Position numbers and translations under genes: made by a program. A DNA stretch of 64,000 nucleotides from Pelagibacteraceae bacterium AG-470-E16 (GTDB lineage: Bacteria > Pseudomonadota > Alphaproteobacteria > Pelagibacterales > Pelagibacteraceae). Below are positions 51,255-62,737 of this stretch, piece after piece; position 1 is the first letter of the stretch; every line of letters starts with the position of its first letter. The notes beneath the pieces were generated by a model. That model was not told where the DNA came from, did no database searches, and saw only the letters and a list, made by a program, of their open reading frames with translations. Where the stretch lies: contig QCSF01000005.1 of the NCBI GenBank assembly GCA_003209195.1, forward strand, positions 1 through 64,000. Reading direction: 5' to 3'.

Positions 51255-53180
51255 TTATTTTTTATCTTTATCGTCTTTAACTTCTTCGTACTCAGCATCC
51301 ACAACATCTTCTGCTTTATCATTTTCTGAGTTTGTTTTCCCTTTTGATTCCTGACCTTGAGTCGCGCCTGCTTTTGCTTGTTGCTCTTTGTAAATTGCCT
51401 CACCAAGTTTCATTGATGATTGAACAAGAGTTTGAGTTTTTGCTTTAATATCCTCAATCTTATCAGCTTTAATAGCATCTTTTAGATTTTGAATATCAGA
51501 TTTTATAGTTTTATTATCCGCGTCACTGATTTTGGTTCCATGTTCTTTTAAGCTCTTTTCAGATGAAGCCACAAGGGCATCAGCTGAATTTTTAGTGTCG
51601 ACTTCTTCTCTTCTCTTTTTATCTGCTTCTTTATTAGCCTCAGCGTCTTTAACCATTTTTTCAATTTCTGCATCTGATAGCCCGCCAGAAGCTTGAATTT
51701 GAATTTTTTGTTCTTTGCCAGTACCTTTATCTTTCGCAGAAACACTTACAATCCCATTGGCATCAATGTCGAATGTTACTTCAATTTGTGGAACACCCCG
51801 TGGCGCAGGTGGAATACCTGTTAAATCAAAGGTGCCCAGTAATTTGTTGTCGCTTGCCATTTCTCTTTCACCTTGAAAAACTCTAATAGAAACAGCAGGT
51901 TGATTATCTTCAGCAGTTGAAAATACCTGACTTTTTTTTGTTGGTATAGTAGTATTTTTAGTAATTAATTTTGTAACTACACCACCAAGTGTTTCTATAC
52001 CAAGAGATAAAGGAGTTACATCTAATAATAGTACGTCTTTTACATCACCTTGTAAAACACCCCCTTGTATAGCCGCTCCCATTGCAACAACTTCATCAGG
52101 GTTAACGCTTTTACTTGGTTCCTTACCAAAAAAATTTTTTACAGTTTCGATAACCTTTGGCATTCTTGTCATACCACCAACAAGTATAACTTCACCAATC
52201 TCGCCTGCTGAAAGATTTGAGTCTTTAAGTGCAGTTTTGCATGGTTCTATTGTTTTTTCTATAAGTTCAGAACAAAGAGTTTCAAGTTTTGCTCTTGTTA
52301 ATTTAATATTTAAATGTTTTGGACCTGTTTTATCAGCCGTTATGAAAGGTAAATTTATTTCAGTTTGTGTTGATGATGACAATTCAATTTTAGCTTTTTC
52401 AGCTGCCTCTCTTAATCTTTGAAGAGCTAGCTTATCTTGCTTGAGGTCAATGACATTATCTTTTTTAAATTCACCAGCTAAGTAATCTACTATAGTAGAA
52501 TCAAAATCCTCTCCACCAAGAGTTGTGTCTCCATTTGTAGACTTAACTTCAAATACACCATCACCAAGTTCTAATATTGAAATATCAAATGTACCACCAC
52601 CTAGATCATACACTGCAACAGTCTTAGCATTTTTTTTATCTAGTCCATATGCTAACGCTGCAGCAGTTGGCTCGTTAATGATTCTTTCTACTTCTAACCC
52701 AGCAATTTTACCTGCATCTCTGGTTGCTTGTCTTTGAGAGTCATTAAAATATGCTGGTACTGTTATTACAGCCTTTTTAACTTCACTACCTAAATATTTT
52801 TCTGCTGTTTCTCTCATTTTTTGTAAAACAAAGGCTGAGATTTGGCTTGGAGAATACTTTTCGCCTTTAGATTCTACCCATGCATCACCATTATCCGTTG
52901 CAATAACTTTATAAGGCAAACCATCAATATCTTTTTTAACAGCAGCACCCGTAAACTTTCTTCCAATTAATCTTTTGACTGCGTAAAATGTGTTTTCAGG
53001 GTTAGTTACCGCCTGTCTCTTAGCTGAGGCCCCAATTAGCTTTTCATTTTCAGTGAAGGCAACAACAGATGGAGTTGTTCTTGCCCCTTCAGTATTTTCG
53101 ATTACCTTTGGTTCCTTGCCATCCATGATGGCAACACACGAATTTGTAGTTCCTAAATCTATTCCTATAATTTTTGACAT
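51255..53180 (-). CDS. dnaK: Chaperone DnaK
   Basis: [48 protein letters not shown]. Confidence 0.99.
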   Translation of the reverse strand: MSKIIGIDLGTTNSCVAIMDGKEPKVIENTEGARTTPSVVAFTENEKLIGASAKRQAVTNPENTFYAVKRLIGRKFTGAAVKKDIDGLPYKVIATDNGDAWVESKGEKYSPSQISAFVLQKMRETAEKYLGSEVKKAVITVPAYFNDSQRQATRDAGKIAGLEVERIINEPTAAALAYGLDKKNAKTVAVYDLGGGTFDISILELGDGVFEVKSTNGDTTLGGEDFDSTIVDYLAGEFKKDNVIDLKQDKLALQRLREAAEKAKIELSSSTQTEINLPFITADKTGPKHLNIKLTRAKLETLCSELIEKTIEPCKTALKDSNLSAGEIGEVILVGGMTRMPKVIETVKNFFGKEPSKSVNPDEVVAMGAAIQGGVLQGDVKDVLLLDVTPLSLGIETLGGVVTKLITKNTTIPTKKSQVFSTAEDNQPAVSIRVFQGEREMASDNKLLGTFDLTGIPPAPRGVPQIEVTFDIDANGIVSVSAKDKGTGKEQKIQIQASGGLSDAEIEKMVKDAEANKEADKKRREEVDTKNSADALVASSEKSLKEHGTKISDADNKTIKSDIQNLKDAIKADKIEDIKAKTQTLVQSSMKLGEAIYKEQQAKAGATQGQESKGKTNSENDKAEDVVDAEYEEVKDDKDKK

Positions 53181-53211
53181 AATTTTTTACTCTCCTTTAA
53201 TGGCTTAAATT

Positions 53212-53240
53212 AATATGGGTATCCTTCATGCAATATCAAG
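53212..53240 (-). promoter_or_regulatory. Putative sigma32 promoter of dnaK
   Basis: Minus strand CTTGAT-N15-CCCATATT, about 31 nt before the dnaK ATG, which has an AAAGGAGAG Shine-Dalgarno. Confidence 0.72.
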
Positions 53241-53274
53241 ATACCAAATAAAATTAATTTTTACTAAAATGGGT

Positions 53275-53850
53275 TTATTTATTGGTTTTTTTAGAAACAT
53301 AAACCATCGAGGGCCTTAATAATCTGTCGTGCATTAAATAACCTTTTTGAATTTCCTCAATAATAATGCCGGCAGCCTTGTCACTTTCTTTTTCTCCAAT
53401 AGCTTGGTGAAGGTTCGGATCAAATGATTTATTAAGACAGTAAATGTATTTAATAGAATTTTTTTCAAGAGTACTTTTAAGTTCTTTTTCAATCATTTCT
53501 ATCCCGTTAATTATATTTTTAAAATCATCTTTTTTAAATTTATCATCATTTTTAAAAATTTGAAAAGCACGATCTAAATTGTCTGTTAAGGTTAATATTT
53601 GTTGTGCAAAGGAAAAAGAACTATATTTTAAAATATCCTCTTTTTCTTGATCGTGATTTTTTCTGATATTTTGATTTTCAGCTAATAGCCTTAAGTATTT
53701 ATTGTTTAGCTCTGTAAGTTCATTTTCTAAATCTTTTACCTTATCTAGATTTTTATTATTGATTTCTATTTGATCTTTATTATTTTGAGCGTCATCTTCT
53801 TTTTTAATATCAGGCTCTTTTTTTTTAGATTCCATTTTTTTGTCGATCAT
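53275..53850 (-). CDS. grpE: Nucleotide exchange factor GrpE
   Basis: Acidic coiled-coil N-terminus; NIINGIEMIEKELKSTLEKNSIK; GYLMHDRLLRPSMVYVSKK. Confidence 0.96.
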   Translation of the reverse strand: MIDKKMESKKKEPDIKKEDDAQNNKDQIEINNKNLDKVKDLENELTELNNKYLRLLAENQNIRKNHDQEKEDILKYSSFSFAQQILTLTDNLDRAFQIFKNDDKFKKDDFKNIINGIEMIEKELKSTLEKNSIKYIYCLNKSFDPNLHQAIGEKESDKAAGIIIEEIQKGYLMHDRLLRPSMVYVSKKTNK

Positions 53851-53869
53851 AATATAATGTATTTATTTG

Positions 53870-53899
53870 CTATATAGTGATAGAATGACAAATTCCAAG
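53870..53899 (-). promoter_or_regulatory. Putative sigma32-like promoter of grpE
   Basis: Minus strand CTTGGA-N16-CTATATAG upstream of the grpE ATG. Confidence 0.4.
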
Positions 53900-53904
53900 A
53901 CTTT

Positions 53905-54618
53905 ATGAGAAATAATAGAAAAAATTTAGAACTTAGGCACATAGAGATAATACCAAATTATATTAATAATGCTGATGGTTCTTGCTTAATAAAGTTTGGT
54001 AATACCCATGTTATTTGTACCGCATCTTACGAGGATAAAGTTCCTAGATGGTTAAAAAATTCTGGCAAAGGATGGATAACTGCAGAATACGGAATGTTAC
54101 CAAGATCAACTAACGAAAGAATGAGACGAGAAGCATCAACCGGAAAAGTTGGAGGAAGGACATCGGAAATTCAAAGATTAATTGGTAGATCTTTAAGAGC
54201 AAGTATCGATTTGAATTTATTAGGTGAGAACTTAATAACTATAGACTGTGATGTTATTCAAGCAGATGGTGGTACAAGAACAGCATCCATCACAGGAGGT
54301 TTTATTGCTTTAAATTTATGTATAAAAATTTTAAAAGAAAAGGAAATAATTAACACAAACCCGATAAAAAACTATTTAGCCGCAATAAGTTGTGGCATAG
54401 TTAAAGGAGATGTTTTGGTAGATTTAGATTATGACGAGGATAGCAATGCAGATATTGATGCAAATTTTGTGATAAATGATGTGAATCAAATTGTAGAATT
54501 ACAAATGACCGGAGAACAAGCAACTTGTTCGGAAAAGCAGTTAAATGAAATGTTAAATCTAGCAAAACAGTCAATACAATTATTGATAAAAAAACAAAAA
54601 AACATTCTAAGTGCATAG
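53905..54618 (+). CDS. rph: Ribonuclease PH
   Basis: GSCLIKFGNTHVICTAS, EYGMLPRSTNERMRREA, IDCDVIQADGGTRTASITGG. Confidence 0.97.
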   Translation: MRNNRKNLELRHIEIIPNYINNADGSCLIKFGNTHVICTASYEDKVPRWLKNSGKGWITAEYGMLPRSTNERMRREASTGKVGGRTSEIQRLIGRSLRASIDLNLLGENLITIDCDVIQADGGTRTASITGGFIALNLCIKILKEKEIINTNPIKNYLAAISCGIVKGDVLVDLDYDEDSNADIDANFVINDVNQIVELQMTGEQATCSEKQLNEMLNLAKQSIQLLIKKQKNILSA

Positions 54619-55223
54619 ACTACATCATTTAAAGAAAATAAATAAACTTCTTATAGCGACAAATAACCCTGGAAAATTTAAAGAACTTAAAGAAATATTA
54701 CCAAAAAAAAATAAAATATTATAAACCTCGTGACTTTAACTTACCTGAGCCAGTTGAAAACGGTAAAACATTTAAGGCAAATGCAAAAATAAAATCACTA
54801 TATGCATCTAAGAAAACAGGCATTATAAGTATTTCTGATGATTCTGGTCTTGAAATTGATGTATTAGGAAAAAAACCAGGTATTTACTCTGCAAGATGGG
54901 CTGGCCCAAACAAAAATTTTAAAGTTGCTATAAAAAGAATTTTTGGTCAATTGAAGAAGAAAAAAAAATTAAATCCCAGGTGTAGATTTATTTGCGCTAT
55001 GTCTATTGGATTTCCAGATGGAAAATCATTTGAGTTTCAAGGAAAGATTGAAGGAAAAATATCTTTTCCAGCGCGGGGTTCAAAAGGCTTTGGTTATGAT
55101 CCAATATTTGTACCAATCGGTGAAAATAAAACTTTTGCTCAGATTAATAAAAATAAAAAAAATAAAATTTCTCATCGTTATAAAGCCTTTATAAAGATAA
55201 AAAAATATTTTAAATTTTCTTAA
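54611..55223 (+). pseudogene. rdgB: RdgB/HAM1 non-canonical purine NTP pyrophosphatase, frame disrupted at a 9-A run
   Basis: Upstream frame KKINKLLIATNNPGKFKELKEILPKK...stop at 54724; downstream frame YYKPRDFNLPEPVENGKTFKANAKIKSLYASKKTGIISISDDSGLEIDVLGKKPGIYSARWAG... to 55223. Skipping one A restores one frame. Confidence 0.9.
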
Positions 55224-56379
55224 ATTTTTTATCTACAATTTTGTATAAAAAAAGCTTTCGATAAGTTTTATTTTCTTTTATGGTAAAATTACCAGTCTTA
55301 CCTTTATAAGATCCATTAAACATTGATGCTTTTAATTTTAGGTCTTTTATTGAAAACCAAGTTGATGCAATTAGTGGTATCATATCAAATGTCAAAGCTT
55401 CTAAATGATAAATGTCTTTTCCAAAGTTTTTTTGGTATTTTTCATTAAGCTCTTTATATCCATTATAACTAATTGATGGAAATATAATATTTTGTAAAGA
55501 TGGCTCTATTAAATATTTTTTGTTGAACCATAAATTTAAAGTTAAAAATTGAACATCTTTGTAATTTGCATCATAAAAATCAAAATAAGAAATTGATGCA
55601 ATTAATTCTTCATTAAAAGATGATATCAAAACTTTATTGAAACTAACTTTTTCGGAAGTGTCATGTTTTTTCATATTTTCAATTATTTCTTTATCAGATA
55701 AACTTTCTGAATTGTTTGATACACTTTCATCATAAAGTTTTTGTAATTTTTTTATTTTAGATAAATGACTTTTGTTTCTTGCTTGAAAATTAGTTATTTT
55801 TTTTATTTGATAATTTATATCCTTAAAATCTTTATAAAAAATTGAATTTTTTTTCTTTGATTTAAATTTTTTTGTACTATTAAAAACTTTTTTTGTGAAA
55901 TCTGTATTGTCGCCAAAAAAGATAAATTTGTCTTTACGATTGAAATATTTTTTTATCGCATTTATTTGCGAAGTTAAGTTAACTCCAAAATTTATGACGT
56001 TATTATAAATATTCTTTTCTTTATTGCTGTATGAAATAAAAAGTTTGTTTTTGAAACCTTCTACGTTCTTAATATCATTAATTGTTTTATAAAATATAGG
56101 ACCGACAAAAATATCAACTTTTTGATTTAAGCCTTTTTTAAAAGCATTGACAGCACCGTTTCTAGTGCTTTCGGTATCTAATGGTATGATTTTAATATTT
56201 AAATTTTCAAGTTCGAAAATTGTAACTAATATACTTTGATAAATACTATTTCCAATTAAACCGTGTTTCCCACTCAGTGGAAGAAAGGCACCAATTTTTA
56301 AATCAGATTTAGCATAAACATAATTATTTGATGATGAAATAATTAAAAAAAGAATAATTAACCTGAAATACTTTTTCAT
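55210..56379 (-). CDS. LpoA / ABC-type periplasmic-binding-like (Peripla_BP_6) protein
   Basis: Signal peptide; LKIGAFLPLSGKHGLIGNSIYQSI; GAVNAFKKGLNQKVDIFVGPIF; divergent from rsmI. Confidence 0.82.
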   Translation of the reverse strand: MKKYFRLIILFLIISSSNNYVYAKSDLKIGAFLPLSGKHGLIGNSIYQSILVTIFELENLNIKIIPLDTESTRNGAVNAFKKGLNQKVDIFVGPIFYKTINDIKNVEGFKNKLFISYSNKEKNIYNNVINFGVNLTSQINAIKKYFNRKDKFIFFGDNTDFTKKVFNSTKKFKSKKKNSIFYKDFKDINYQIKKITNFQARNKSHLSKIKKLQKLYDESVSNNSESLSDKEIIENMKKHDTSEKVSFNKVLISSFNEELIASISYFDFYDANYKDVQFLTLNLWFNKKYLIEPSLQNIIFPSISYNGYKELNEKYQKNFGKDIYHLEALTFDMIPLIASTWFSIKDLKLKASMFNGSYKGKTGNFTIKENKTYRKLFLYKIVDKKFKKI

Positions 56380-56423
56380 TTTTATACGAACAGTTATACA
56401 TAATTATAGAATTTATTAAATTT

Positions 56424-57257
56424 ATGTTCTTTAATAATTTGAATATTAAACCTGGGTTATATGTAGTTTCTACACCAATAGGCAATCTCAAAGATATATC
56501 TAAAAGAGCAGTAGAAGTTTTAAATAACTCAAATTATATTTTATGTGAAGATACTAGAGTAACTTTTAAATTATTAAAGTATTTAAATATTAAAAAAAAA
56601 TTAGTTTCATATTATTCTTTTAATGAAAAAAAAAAAATCAGTGGGGTTATTAAAAGTTTAAAAAATAGAAATATTTTATCATTAGTTTGTGACGCTGGAA
56701 CACCTACATTAAGTGATCCAGGAAATATTTTAATTTCAAAATGTTATGATTTAAATATTAATGTTTATCCAATACCTGGTCCAAGTGCCATAACATGCGC
56801 GATTTCTATTTCTGGCTTTCAAGGTAATTTTTATTTTTCCGGTTTTCTTCCAAAAAAGAAAAAAGAAATAGAAAAGTACTTAAACAAATTAAAAATAGTT
56901 AAGGGTAATTTAGTATTCTTTTTCCCAGCAAGAGATTTAGAGAAAAATTCAAGATTTTTTTTAAATATTTTTCCTAATTCAAACTTCCTTATTGCAAGGG
57001 AAATGACTAAAATTTACGAAACATATATTCGTGACAAAATGGAAAATTTAAAGAAATATATCAACGCTAATAATAAAGGTGAAACAACATTTATTATAAA
57101 TAATATTTTAGATGAAAAAAAAACTATAAATTTAGATCAAGAGATAAGGCTTTTATTAGGCAAAATGAGTTCAAAAGATATTAGCGAATATCTATCTAAT
57201 AAACTGGAAATTAAACGAAAATCAATTTATCAAAGAATTATAAAATTAAATGAATAG
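56424..57257 (+). CDS. rsmI: 16S rRNA (cytidine1402-2'-O)-methyltransferase
   Basis: GLYVVSTPIGNLKDISKRAVEVL, CEDTRVT, CDAGTPTLSDPG, PIPGPSAITCAISISGF. Confidence 0.96.
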   Translation: MFFNNLNIKPGLYVVSTPIGNLKDISKRAVEVLNNSNYILCEDTRVTFKLLKYLNIKKKLVSYYSFNEKKKISGVIKSLKNRNILSLVCDAGTPTLSDPGNILISKCYDLNINVYPIPGPSAITCAISISGFQGNFYFSGFLPKKKKEIEKYLNKLKIVKGNLVFFFPARDLEKNSRFFLNIFPNSNFLIAREMTKIYETYIRDKMENLKKYINANNKGETTFIINNILDEKKTINLDQEIRLLLGKMSSKDISEYLSNKLEIKRKSIYQRIIKLNE

Positions 57258-57858
57258 ATATTTTTTTTATTTTATACTTTTTTTGTTTTTAAATGCATGT
57301 GTTCCTGTGGTGGGTGTCTCAACTCTAGGTATAATTAAAACTGGCGTAGAAATAGCTGACGACCCTAGATCACTTGGCAGAATTGTTGATGATTCAGTAG
57401 TAGAGAAAAAATTCATTTATAAAGTATCTAAAGTTGAGCAAAAATATTTAATTAAAATTAATGCGAAGTCTATTGATGGAAGATTTATACTAAAAGGTAA
57501 TGTGGATACAATTGATGAGAAAATTAATTTGACTAAATTAGCTTGGGAAACAGATGGTGTTAGATCAGTAGAAAACTTAATAAAAGTTAATGACCAGTCA
57601 TCATTTAAAGACAAAGCCAAAGATTTATTAATTACATCACAATTTAAAATAGCTTTAATTTCGAGTAAAAATGTAAAGTCAAATAATTTTAGCTTCACAA
57701 CAATAAATAAAACATTATATATTTTTGGCATCGCTAGAGATGAAAATGAAAGAAAAACTGTAATATCCGAAGCACAAATGGTTCAAGGTGTAGATAAAGT
57801 AATACCAAGTATATTTTTAAAAGAAGATCTTTCTAACAATCAGAGAATAACTAATTAA
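57250..57858 (+). CDS. Dual BON-domain lipoprotein, DolP/YraP-like
   Basis: Lipobox-like FLNACVPV; EIADDPRSLGRIVDDSVVEKK; two BON-like repeats. Confidence 0.87.
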   Translation: MNRYFFYFILFLFLNACVPVVGVSTLGIIKTGVEIADDPRSLGRIVDDSVVEKKFIYKVSKVEQKYLIKINAKSIDGRFILKGNVDTIDEKINLTKLAWETDGVRSVENLIKVNDQSSFKDKAKDLLITSQFKIALISSKNVKSNNFSFTTINKTLYIFGIARDENERKTVISEAQMVQGVDKVIPSIFLKEDLSNNQRITN

Positions 57859-60137
57859 TATTTTATAACTTCTGATGAATATGCGGCGATTGAGGCAAGA
57901 TTTAAAATTTCAGAACTCGAAGATCTTAAAGGTGCAACTTCAATAGGTTGAGCTAAACCTATCAATAAGGGGCCAATAACTTTTCCGCCACCTAACTCTT
58001 TTAGCATCTTTGTAGAAACGGCAGCTGCATGAATGGAGGGCATAACTAAAACATTTGCATTACCAACAATTTTAGAGAAAGAATATGCTGATTGAAATTT
58101 TGGATTAAGTGCTACATCTGGCTGCATTTCCCCATCAAATAAAAAATTTACATTTTTTTTCTTTAGCATATTAACTGCTTGCCTTACCCTTTTGGTTCTG
58201 TCTGTTTCAGGTTGCCCAAATGTTGAATGTGATAAAAAGGCTACTTTAGCTTCGAATCCAAGCATTTCAGAAATTCTAGCGCTAGATATAGCAATATCAA
58301 CAAGTTCATCACTTGTAGGATATTCTATTAGATTTGTGTCTGCTATAAATATAGTTCTGCCTTTTGAAACATACATACACAACCCAAAAAGAATTTCATT
58401 GTCGCGTGGACCAACAGACTGATATAATTTATCAACAGTAGCTGAAAACCTCCTGGTGTTACCTGCAACCATACCATCAGCGTCTCCGCAGGCAACCATG
58501 CAAGAACCCCAAGTAACTCTATCTGATTTAACCATTTTATCACATTCTTTCTCAAGAACTCCTTTTCTTTGAAGCTTTTCATATAAGTATTTTTTGTATC
58601 TCTCAGATTTTTGCTTGTCTGCAGAATTAGTTATTTCAATGTTGAAATTCTCATCTAATCCAATTTTTTTTAAAGATTGATTTAGTTTTTCTTTATTCGC
58701 AATTAACACTGGTTCACCTAAACCGTAGTTTTTAAAAGCAATTGCTGCTTTTAAACTTTCTTCATCCTCACCTTCAGCAAAAACTATTCTTTTTTTTACT
58801 TTTTTAATTTTAGAATTAATACCTTGCATAATACCGACAGAAGGATCTAGCCTTGCTTCAAGTTCATTAAAATAAATATCGAAATTGATGATTGGTTTTT
58901 TTGCAACACCAGTGTCCATAGCAGCCTTCGCAACTGCCGTTGGAATTGTTGTAATTAATCTTGGATCAAAAGTTGAAGGTATTATATAATTTTTTCCATA
59001 ATGAGGTCGATCTCCTCCATATGCAGCAACAACTTCGTCTGGAACATCTTCTCTTGCTAATTTCGCGATAGACTTAGCTGCAGCCACTTTCATTTCCTCG
59101 TTAATTACTTTTGCTTGTACATCAAGAGCACCTCTAAAAATATACGGAAAACCAATTAAGTTATTTACTTGATTAGGATAATCAGATCTTCCTGTAGCAA
59201 TAATAGCATCATTTCTAACCTCCAAAACTTTTTCAGGTCTAATTTCTGGCTCTGGATTTGCACAAGCAAATATTATTGGATTTTTTGCCATAGACTTAAC
59301 CATATCTTGAGTGATTGAACCTGCAGCTGACAAACCTAAAATAACATCGGCGCCTTTTATTGCTTCTTCAATAGTTCTATTTTTGGTGTCAATAGCGTGT
59401 TTTGATTTCCATTGACTTAATTCTCCTGGTCTACCTTTGTATATTACTCCTTTTCTGTCGCACATAATTATATTATCGTTTGGAACTCCTGAATTTTTAA
59501 AAAGTTCAGTGCACGCAATTGCAGAGGCGCCAGCTCCATTAACAACAATCTTTACATTTTTTATTGATTTTCCGGATATGTCTAATGCATTTATTAATGC
59601 TGCAGTTGTTATTATTGCAGTTCCGTGCTGATCATCATGAAAAATAGGAATATCAACTAAATCCTTTAATTTTTGTTCGATAATAAAACAGTCAGGTGCA
59701 CCAATATCCTCAAGATTAATACCACCAAATGAGCATGATATATTTTTAATAGTTTTTATAATTTCTTGAGGATCATTTGAGTCTACTTCAATATCGATAG
59801 AGTCAATATCTGCAAATCTTTTAAATAGTACTGACTTACCTTCCATGACTGGCTTAGATGCAAGTGCACCAAGATTTCCTAAACCAAGAATTGCAGAACC
59901 ATTACTTATAACTGCAACAAGGTTGCCTTTACTGGTATAGTCGTATGCGGTTTGTGGATTTTTTGAAATTTCTAAAACTGGAACAGCCACACCAGGAGAA
60001 TAAGCTAGAGACAAATCACGTTGAGTCGAAAGTTGTTTTGATGATACTATTTCAATTTTGCCAGGCTTACCCTGTACATGAAAATCTAGTGCTTCTTTAT
60101 TAGTATATTTTTCTATTGTTTCTTTTTTTTTAGTCAT
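57855..60137 (-). CDS. maeB: NADP-dependent malic enzyme with C-terminal phosphotransacetylase domain
   Basis: [46 protein letters not shown]; 760 aa with PTA-like C-terminus. Confidence 0.95.
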   Translation of the reverse strand: MTKKKETIEKYTNKEALDFHVQGKPGKIEIVSSKQLSTQRDLSLAYSPGVAVPVLEISKNPQTAYDYTSKGNLVAVISNGSAILGLGNLGALASKPVMEGKSVLFKRFADIDSIDIEVDSNDPQEIIKTIKNISCSFGGINLEDIGAPDCFIIEQKLKDLVDIPIFHDDQHGTAIITTAALINALDISGKSIKNVKIVVNGAGASAIACTELFKNSGVPNDNIIMCDRKGVIYKGRPGELSQWKSKHAIDTKNRTIEEAIKGADVILGLSAAGSITQDMVKSMAKNPIIFACANPEPEIRPEKVLEVRNDAIIATGRSDYPNQVNNLIGFPYIFRGALDVQAKVINEEMKVAAAKSIAKLAREDVPDEVVAAYGGDRPHYGKNYIIPSTFDPRLITTIPTAVAKAAMDTGVAKKPIINFDIYFNELEARLDPSVGIMQGINSKIKKVKKRIVFAEGEDEESLKAAIAFKNYGLGEPVLIANKEKLNQSLKKIGLDENFNIEITNSADKQKSERYKKYLYEKLQRKGVLEKECDKMVKSDRVTWGSCMVACGDADGMVAGNTRRFSATVDKLYQSVGPRDNEILFGLCMYVSKGRTIFIADTNLIEYPTSDELVDIAISSARISEMLGFEAKVAFLSHSTFGQPETDRTKRVRQAVNMLKKKNVNFLFDGEMQPDVALNPKFQSAYSFSKIVGNANVLVMPSIHAAAVSTKMLKELGGGKVIGPLLIGLAQPIEVAPLRSSSSEILNLASIAAYSSEVIKY

Positions 60138-60206
60138 ACAAAGTTTTGTCGTATTATTATCGTGAAAGAGTAATAATGTAGAAGATATAAGGTGTAAACA
60201 ATTTAT

Positions 60207-61736
60207 ATGAATATTTTAAAATCAGTTACCTCTTTTGGATCTCTAACAATTTTGAGTAGGATACTTGGTTATTTTAGGGATATCTTAATCGCGATATTTA
60301 TCGGGACTTCTGCGATGGCAGATGCTTTTTTTGTAGCATTTCGTTTGCCAAATACCTTCAGAAGACTATTTGCTGAAGGTACATTTAATGCTGCTTTTAT
60401 ACCAATTTACACAAAACTTAAGTTAAAAAATAATTCTAATAATTTCACGAATTTAGTTTTTAACTTTTTATTAATTATTCTTTTATTTGTAACTTTAGTT
60501 GCTGAAATTTTTATGGGAGGTTTTATTTATATTATTTCACCTGGTTTCTACAGCGATCCTGAAAAATTTAAATTAGCAATTGACCTTAGCCGTATTACTT
60601 TTCCATTTTTATTTTTTGTATCGTTATCATCTTTTTTCTCAGCAATATTAAATTCAAATGGAAAGTTTGCGATAGCTGCTGGCGCACCGATAATTCTTAA
60701 TATATTTCTAATATTATCTATTTTTTACGCAAAATTATATGACCAATCTTTTGTGCAAACGATGGCACTGGCTGTGTTCTTTGCGGGTTTTTTTCAAATA
60801 ATAATATTAGTAATTTGTTGTAGAGAATATTTTATACCAAAAATTAATTTAATTGTAAAAGTTACACCACAAGTAAAAATTTTTTTAAAAAAATTACTAC
60901 CTAGCATTTTTTCTTCTGGTGTAATGCAAATTAACATTTTAGTGGGAACTATTATCGCTTCATTTCAATCTAGCGCGGTTTCATATTTATATTATGCAGA
61001 TCGAATTTATCAATTGCCTCTTGCAATTTCAGGAATAGCGATAGGAACAGTAGTTTTACCAGTTTTAAGCAAAACTATTTTAAACAATAATAAAAAAGAG
61101 GTATTTTTTATTCAAAATAGATCGATAGAATTATCAGTTTTTCTGTCTGCTCCTGCAGCGGTAGGAATTATAGTAGGAGCGGAACAAATAATTTCTTGCT
61201 TATTTGGGTATGGTTCATTCGATAACATTAGTATTCGTAATACAGCAAATGCTTTAATCATTTTTGGATTTGGACTACCAGCATTTTCGCTATTAAAATT
61301 ATATTCGAATTTTTATTTTGCGCGTGGAGATACAAATTTTCCATTTAAGGTTTCGGTATTTACTGTTTTATGCAATATTCTAATTAGTATTTTCTTTTTT
61401 AAAAAATTTGGCTTCTTAGCTATTGCAGCAGGTACGACGATTTCGTGTTGGTTTGCAGTTGTTACTTACAAGTATTACCTAAGAAAAGACAAATTTCATT
61501 TATCTGATAAAATTTTTTTAGAAAGATTTTCAAAAATCCTTGTTTGCTCCTTAATTATGGCCTCCTTACTATACTTTCAATTTTTTTATTTTAAAGATAA
61601 TTTTATCACAGATGGGGTTAGCAAAGTTTTTTATCTATTATTTATAGTTGGCGACTCAATATTTGTTTATTTTATTTTTAGTGTATTGTTTAAAGCTTTT
61701 AGTATTAAGGATTTTAAGTTAAAAAATTACAAATGA
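60207..61736 (+). CDS. murJ: Lipid II flippase MurJ
   Basis: SRILGYFRDILIAIFIGTSAMADAFFVAFRLPNTFRRLFAEGTFNAAFIPIY. Confidence 0.97.
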   Translation: MNILKSVTSFGSLTILSRILGYFRDILIAIFIGTSAMADAFFVAFRLPNTFRRLFAEGTFNAAFIPIYTKLKLKNNSNNFTNLVFNFLLIILLFVTLVAEIFMGGFIYIISPGFYSDPEKFKLAIDLSRITFPFLFFVSLSSFFSAILNSNGKFAIAAGAPIILNIFLILSIFYAKLYDQSFVQTMALAVFFAGFFQIIILVICCREYFIPKINLIVKVTPQVKIFLKKLLPSIFSSGVMQINILVGTIIASFQSSAVSYLYYADRIYQLPLAISGIAIGTVVLPVLSKTILNNNKKEVFFIQNRSIELSVFLSAPAAVGIIVGAEQIISCLFGYGSFDNISIRNTANALIIFGFGLPAFSLLKLYSNFYFARGDTNFPFKVSVFTVLCNILISIFFFKKFGFLAIAAGTTISCWFAVVTYKYYLRKDKFHLSDKIFLERFSKILVCSLIMASLLYFQFFYFKDNFITDGVSKVFYLLFIVGDSIFVYFIFSVLFKAFSIKDFKLKNYK

Positions 61737-62737
61737 GTTATAAAAGAGTTTTATCGGGTATTCAGCCTACTGGAAATTTACATTTGGGTAATTACTTGGG
61801 TGCTATAAAGAATTTTATAGCTATGCAAAAAAACTACGAGTGCTTTTATATGCTGGCTGATTTACACGCTATAACTGTAAAAGTAAATCCAAAAGATCTT
61901 AAGGAAAGTATTTTTAATACAGCTGCAACTTTTTTAGCATCAGGTTTAGATAGTAAAAAAAATACAATTTTTGTTCAATCAAGCGTGAGAGCTCATTCTG
62001 AGATATCTTGGATACTAAATTGTATTGCGCGGGTTGGATGGTTAAATCGTATGACACAATTTAAAGAGAAAGCTGGATCTAATAAAGAAAAGGCTAGTGT
62101 TGGTCTTTACACATACCCAATACTAATGGCAGCAGATATTCTTGCTTATAAAGCTTCTCACGTACCTGTTGGTGATGATCAAAAACAACACTTAGAATTG
62201 TGTAGAGATATAGCTATAAAATTCAACAATGATTATGAAAAAGATTTTTTTAAAATCCCAGAGTCAATTATACCAAAGTCAGTTTCTAGAGTCATGAGCC
62301 TTCGAGATGCGAAAAGGAAAATGAGTAAATCTGACGAGTCTGATATATCAAGGATAAATTTAACTGATACAAAAGATCAAATTTCTCAAAAAATAAAAAA
62401 GGCAAAAACAGATAATGAGCCAATTAATGAAAATATATTTAGTAATCATTCTAAAAGATTAGAGGCTCAAAATTTAATTAAGATTTTTGCAAGCTTAAGA
62501 TGTGTTACAGAGGAAAGTATACTTAAAGAGTTCGATGGTAAAAGCTTTTCTGATTTTAAAAAACAATTAACTGAGATACTTATTAATGTTATAAGTCCAA
62601 TTTCAGACAAAATCAATTACTATAAAAAAGATAAGCAACAGTTATTAGAGGTTTTGGTAAAGGGGAATAGTAAAGCTTCTGAAATTGCAGATAAAACAAT
62701 TGATGATATAAAAAAAATTATAGGTCTTGTTCAATGA
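61733..62737 (+). CDS. trpS: Tryptophanyl-tRNA synthetase
   Basis: RVLSGIQPTGNLHLGNYLGAI, MLADLHAITV, VGDDQKQHLEL, KMSKSDES. Confidence 0.98.
   Translation: MSYKRVLSGIQPTGNLHLGNYLGAIKNFIAMQKNYECFYMLADLHAITVKVNPKDLKESIFNTAATFLASGLDSKKNTIFVQSSVRAHSEISWILNCIARVGWLNRMTQFKEKAGSNKEKASVGLYTYPILMAADILAYKASHVPVGDDQKQHLELCRDIAIKFNNDYEKDFFKIPESIIPKSVSRVMSLRDAKRKMSKSDESDISRINLTDTKDQISQKIKKAKTDNEPINENIFSNHSKRLEAQNLIKIFASLRCVTEESILKEFDGKSFSDFKKQLTEILINVISPISDKINYYKKDKQQLLEVLVKGNSKASEIADKTIDDIKKIIGLVQ

Noticed and set aside
57417-57731. 104-aa minus ORF inside the BON-domain gene
   Set aside because: Antisense to a gene with recognisable lipobox and BON repeats.
58192-58582. ORFs on both strands within maeB
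   Set aside because: Alternative frames inside the phosphotransacetylase-like domain; no independent evidence.
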